Shown piece by piece: positions 62,067 to 64,000 of a stretch of DNA of 64,000 bases. A program made the translations under genes and the position numbers. The DNA lies in NCBI RefSeq assembly GCF_027257155.1, contig NZ_JAPWDU010000004.1:434001-498000 (forward strand). Reading direction: 5' to 3'. This DNA is from Cerasicoccus sp. TK19100 (GTDB taxonomy: Bacteria > Verrucomicrobiota > Verrucomicrobiia > Opitutales > Cerasicoccaceae). The notes beneath the pieces were generated by a model that saw nothing but the letters and a program-made list of their open reading frames with translations, did not search any database and was not told the origin of the DNA. Numbering within the stretch: the first letter of the stretch is position 1; every line of letters begins with the position of its first letter.

Positions 62067-63317
62067 ATGAAATCAATTTTCCTGAGCTCACTCATCCTAC
62101 TTCCTTTAGCCTCATACGCCACTAACATTAACGATGGCATCATACGCTTTGACGACCCTACCACTGTTGGCACACAGGGAGTAGATTTTAAATTTTACGA
62201 TCTATATGAATTTCACGATATCGATGACGGAATCTACGATGATGACCCGTCAGAAATGTATTTCCTAAGCGATCAACGCGAAATCAAATGGATTTGGGGA
62301 CATGAATACAATGACGGCGTTACACCTGCCACATACGTTCCTCAAATGGAGTTAACTGAGAACGGCGCACTGCTTCTTTATGACCGTGAGGACATATCGT
62401 CTCCAATGATAGAGATAAATCCCGTCAGCGGGAAAATCTATATCGATAATAGCGAAGTCTTACTACTAAAAGGTAGCGGTCCAACTTCAACTGGGTTCGC
62501 ATACGGTTCATTTAGTGAAGCCAGCGGTTCTTACAGCCTTGCATTCGGCTACAGAGCAAAGTCACTGGCCAATTACTCTTTCGCATTTGGCCGATTTGCC
62601 GAAGCAAATGCACAGAATGCGTTTGCAGTCGGCGGCTATGCAAATGCATTGAACTCCATTGCATTCAGCGGCGGCATCACCGACGCCCAAGCGAGGAACT
62701 CCATGGCGGTAGGCGGCGTAACTGTGCTGGGTGAAAGTTCGTTCGCGTTCGGAAGCCAATGGGCAAACCGCCCATATGATGAAGATTATACGATTTCTAT
62801 GGAAATAGACGGGGACTACACCTTTGCATTTGGCACGGCCATAAGGACATCGAGTAACCATTCATTTGCCTTTGGTGAGAGAGTCCGCACTGCAGGCCTT
62901 CATTCCATGGTGTTCGGCCTCGGCAGCGACACGGGTGGCTTTACCCATGATCCCCAAGGGCACGAAGCCAATGGCGATTTCTCCCTCGCTTTCGGTGAAA
63001 TGAATCTCGTCGACGGAGACCACGCACACGCCTTGGGCCAGAACTTAACGGTTTCTTCGATGCACACCACCGTAATTGGTCGCTACAATCGCAACCTCCA
63101 AGCCGACGGCTTAACCCCTGCTGGCAATCCTGACACCTGGAATAGTGCTGATCCGCTTTTTGAAATCGGCAATGGCGACTCCTCTACCCCGAGCAACGCA
63201 ATGACAGTCTACAAAAGCGGGGATGTCGAGATGAGCGAAAATCTACACGTAGCAGGAAAGATCACTTTAGCCGCACCAGCGGGCGACATCAGCATGGGAG
63301 TATTTGGTGCTCAATGA
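62067..63317 (+). CDS. Secreted protein with YadA-head-like repeats
   Basis: A 416-residue protein with signal peptide (MKSIFLSSLILLPLASYA-T). Residues ~140-330 hold about ten 14-residue repeats with the pattern S-x-AFG-x-x-x-x-A-x-x-x-x (SGSYSLAFGYRAKSLANYS, FAFGRFAEANAQNAFAVGG), the left-handed beta-roll of YadA/Hep_Hag heads. No trimeric membrane anchor is present; the C-terminus (ENLHVAGKITLAAPAGD) resembles the lead-in to intramolecular chaperone domains of tail-fibre proteins, but the chaperone is absent. G+C is low. It lies between two near-identical terminators. Confidence 0.85.
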   Translation: MKSIFLSSLILLPLASYATNINDGIIRFDDPTTVGTQGVDFKFYDLYEFHDIDDGIYDDDPSEMYFLSDQREIKWIWGHEYNDGVTPATYVPQMELTENGALLLYDREDISSPMIEINPVSGKIYIDNSEVLLLKGSGPTSTGFAYGSFSEASGSYSLAFGYRAKSLANYSFAFGRFAEANAQNAFAVGGYANALNSIAFSGGITDAQARNSMAVGGVTVLGESSFAFGSQWANRPYDEDYTISMEIDGDYTFAFGTAIRTSSNHSFAFGERVRTAGLHSMVFGLGSDTGGFTHDPQGHEANGDFSLAFGEMNLVDGDHAHALGQNLTVSSMHTTVIGRYNRNLQADGLTPAGNPDTWNSADPLFEIGNGDSSTPSNAMTVYKSGDVEMSENLHVAGKITLAAPAGDISMGVFGAQ

Positions 63318-63339
63318 TCCATGGCAACTTCTCAACCAA

Positions 63340-63373
63340 ACGCGCCCTCCATCCGGGGGCGCGTTTTTCTTTG
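63340..63373 (+). terminator. Terminator of the YadA-head-like gene
   Basis: Same stem as the terminator at 61935 (ACGCGCCC/GGGCGCGT, then TTTTCTTT) with two loop differences. It lies 22 nt after the stop codon. Confidence 0.92.
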
Positions 63374-63429
63374 GCGTTCAGGTGCGTTTTTGGCGCGACA
63401 TGGCGTGGCGGATCCTTTAATCTTTTGCC

Positions 63430-63675
63430 ATGAAATACTTACTCATTACCATTTGCCTTGGCTTCGCGCTGGTCGGCTGTAAGGAAGAACCCGAAGCAAC
63501 CACCAACGAGCCCATGATGACCAACGAGGAGAAGATGGACGCGCAAGTCAATGAATACGACAGCCCGACCCAGAACAAGGCCTTCAGCCCGACGACTCCC
63601 GTCAACAGCAACCCGCTGGACCCGGCCAACCCCAACAGCCGCTACAATCAGGCTGATCCCAATCGGCAATACTAA
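63430..63675 (+). CDS. Small lipoprotein of unknown function
   Basis: An 81-residue product: signal MKYLLITICLGFALVGC with lipobox LVGC (Cys 17), then an unstructured Pro/Asn/Thr-rich mature part (EEPEATTNEPMMTNEE and NPLDPANPNSRYNQADPN). It is probably an outer membrane lipoprotein without enzymatic fold. A terminator follows at 63702. Confidence 0.85.
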   Translation: MKYLLITICLGFALVGCKEEPEATTNEPMMTNEEKMDAQVNEYDSPTQNKAFSPTTPVNSNPLDPANPNSRYNQADPNRQY

Positions 63676-63701
63676 GTCTCTCTCGAACCGATTTCACCCA
63701 G

Positions 63702-63730
63702 ACGCGTCTCCACCCCGGAGGCGCGTTTTT
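63702..63730 (+). terminator. Terminator of the small lipoprotein gene
   Basis: ACGCGTCTCC pairs with GGAGGCGCGT (one G-U pair) around a 4-nt loop and is followed by TTTTT. It is related to the two terminators at 61935 and 63340. Confidence 0.85.
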
Positions 63731-63754
63731 GGCAACCTCCGGTTGCATCGATAG

Positions 63755-63773
63755 ATTTGCGCACTGCGCAAAT
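63755..63773. repeat. ATTTGCGCACTGCGCAAAT palindrome
   Basis: Third intergenic member of the family at 35386 and 38186, with compensated C/G changes. On the minus strand it is followed by CTATCGATGCAA, matching the flank of the 38186 copy. Confidence 0.75.
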
Positions 63774-63791
63774 GGCTTGTCTAGCATCATC

Positions 63792-63967
63792 AGGTAGCGC
63801 AGGCGCGTCTCGCGCCGCACCCCATTGGAGTGGCGTAGGTCGGTCTCTTCAGAGGCCGACTTGTATTGGTAGGCCAAAAGGTTAAGCAAAACCAACATGC
63901 GGATGGCTGAAGCCAACCGCGCACGCCGTCAGCATGGGGTGCGGCGCGAGACGCGCCTGCGCTACCT
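63792..63967. repeat. Inverted-repeat element with 33-bp perfect arms
   Basis: The arms 63792-63824 and 63935-63967 are perfect inverse copies (AGGTAGCGCAGGCGCGTCTC to start). The 110-nt interior contains two smaller hairpins: GTCGGTCTCT/AGAGGCCGAC (about 63839-63860) and GGATGGCT/AGCCAACC near 63901. No open frame lies inside. It looks like a MITE-sized mobile repeat or a structured RNA gene. Confidence 0.85.
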
Positions 63968-64000
63968 CAAGTTGAGATCAATAGAAGGGCCACCAGGAAA

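Larger units (their letters stand above)
63676..64000. other. Intergenic right end 63676-64000
   Basis: 325 bases without a gene. It holds the terminator of the small lipoprotein gene, a copy of the ATTTGC palindrome family (63755) and the 33-bp inverted repeat element (63792-63967). Confidence 0.7.

Noticed and set aside
1-64000. tRNA or rRNA genes
   Set aside because: Scanning the intergenic stretches by eye gave no cloverleaf with a CCA-type end or TTCGAAT-type arm in the right place; a covariance search would be needed to exclude them.

Overview
The window looks like chromosomal DNA of a free-living, probably marine Gram-negative bacterium of the Verrucomicrobiota (Opitutae/Puniceicoccales-like). 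This is inferred from the gene mix: a PEP-CTERM protein, two formylglycine-type sulfatases, a prepilin-like protein with the FTLVELL signal, a parallel beta-helix lyase-type protein, divergent AraC/phytanoyl-dioxygenase genes, HpnH, FolE2, a long-form PurM and a pyrophosphate-type phosphofructokinase. No rRNA, tRNA, CRISPR array, transposase or phage gene was recognised.

Layout. (1) 0.1-2.9 kb: a TauE/SafE-type permease convergent with a secreted protein that joins a MbnP-like domain to a di-heme MauG/MbnH-type peroxidase. (2) 3-18.4 kb: an efflux island entirely on the minus strand. It holds three outer membrane factors, two RND pumps with adaptors, an HlyD-type adaptor with a DUF3302 partner, and one TetR regulator. 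Two matching sites, in front of tetR and of the neighbouring outer membrane factor gene, look like its operators. (3) 18.5-28.8 kb: polysaccharide and ester metabolism, with an SGNH hydrolase, a sulfatase with tandem C-terminal modules, a PEP-CTERM protein, a second sulfatase without signal peptide, a LacI regulator, an esterase and a beta-helix protein. (4) 28.8-38.9 kb: a prepilin-like protein, a PAS-SpoIIE phosphatase, an MscS channel, a phytanoyl-CoA dioxygenase divergent from an AraC regulator, DUF2264, FolE2, an OmpA lipoprotein, a CbiX-like protein and a NarL-type response regulator.

(5) 39.3-45.7 kb: a J-domain protein, ThrH, a small toxin-antitoxin pair, PurM, a DUF4174 protein, a beta-lactamase-fold protein whose catalytic motifs are all altered, PyrC and a lipoprotein. 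(6) 45.8-50.1 kb: a Na/Pi cotransporter, then pspF divergent from pspABC with a candidate sigma-54 promoter and upstream sites. (7) 50.1-55 kb: a minus-strand run of an HD protein, PfkB kinase, NUDIX hydrolase, two tandem SHD1-like secreted paralogues and HpnH. (8) 55.5-63.7 kb: a secreted protein, a second PNaS transporter, two unknown proteins, a phosphofructokinase preceded by a 22-bp-period palindrome array, a YadA-head-like repeat protein between near-identical terminators, and a small lipoprotein.

The non-coding DNA is rich in palindromes. One ACTTTGNNNNNCAAAGT family has two copies inside reading frames. An ATTTGC..GCAAAT family has three intergenic copies. There is also a ~109-nt imperfect hairpin at 38.0 kb and a 33-bp perfect inverted repeat at the right end. 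Several start codons were moved from the longest open frame on the basis of signal peptides, Shine-Dalgarno position or family length. All functional statements rest on motif reading, not on database searches.
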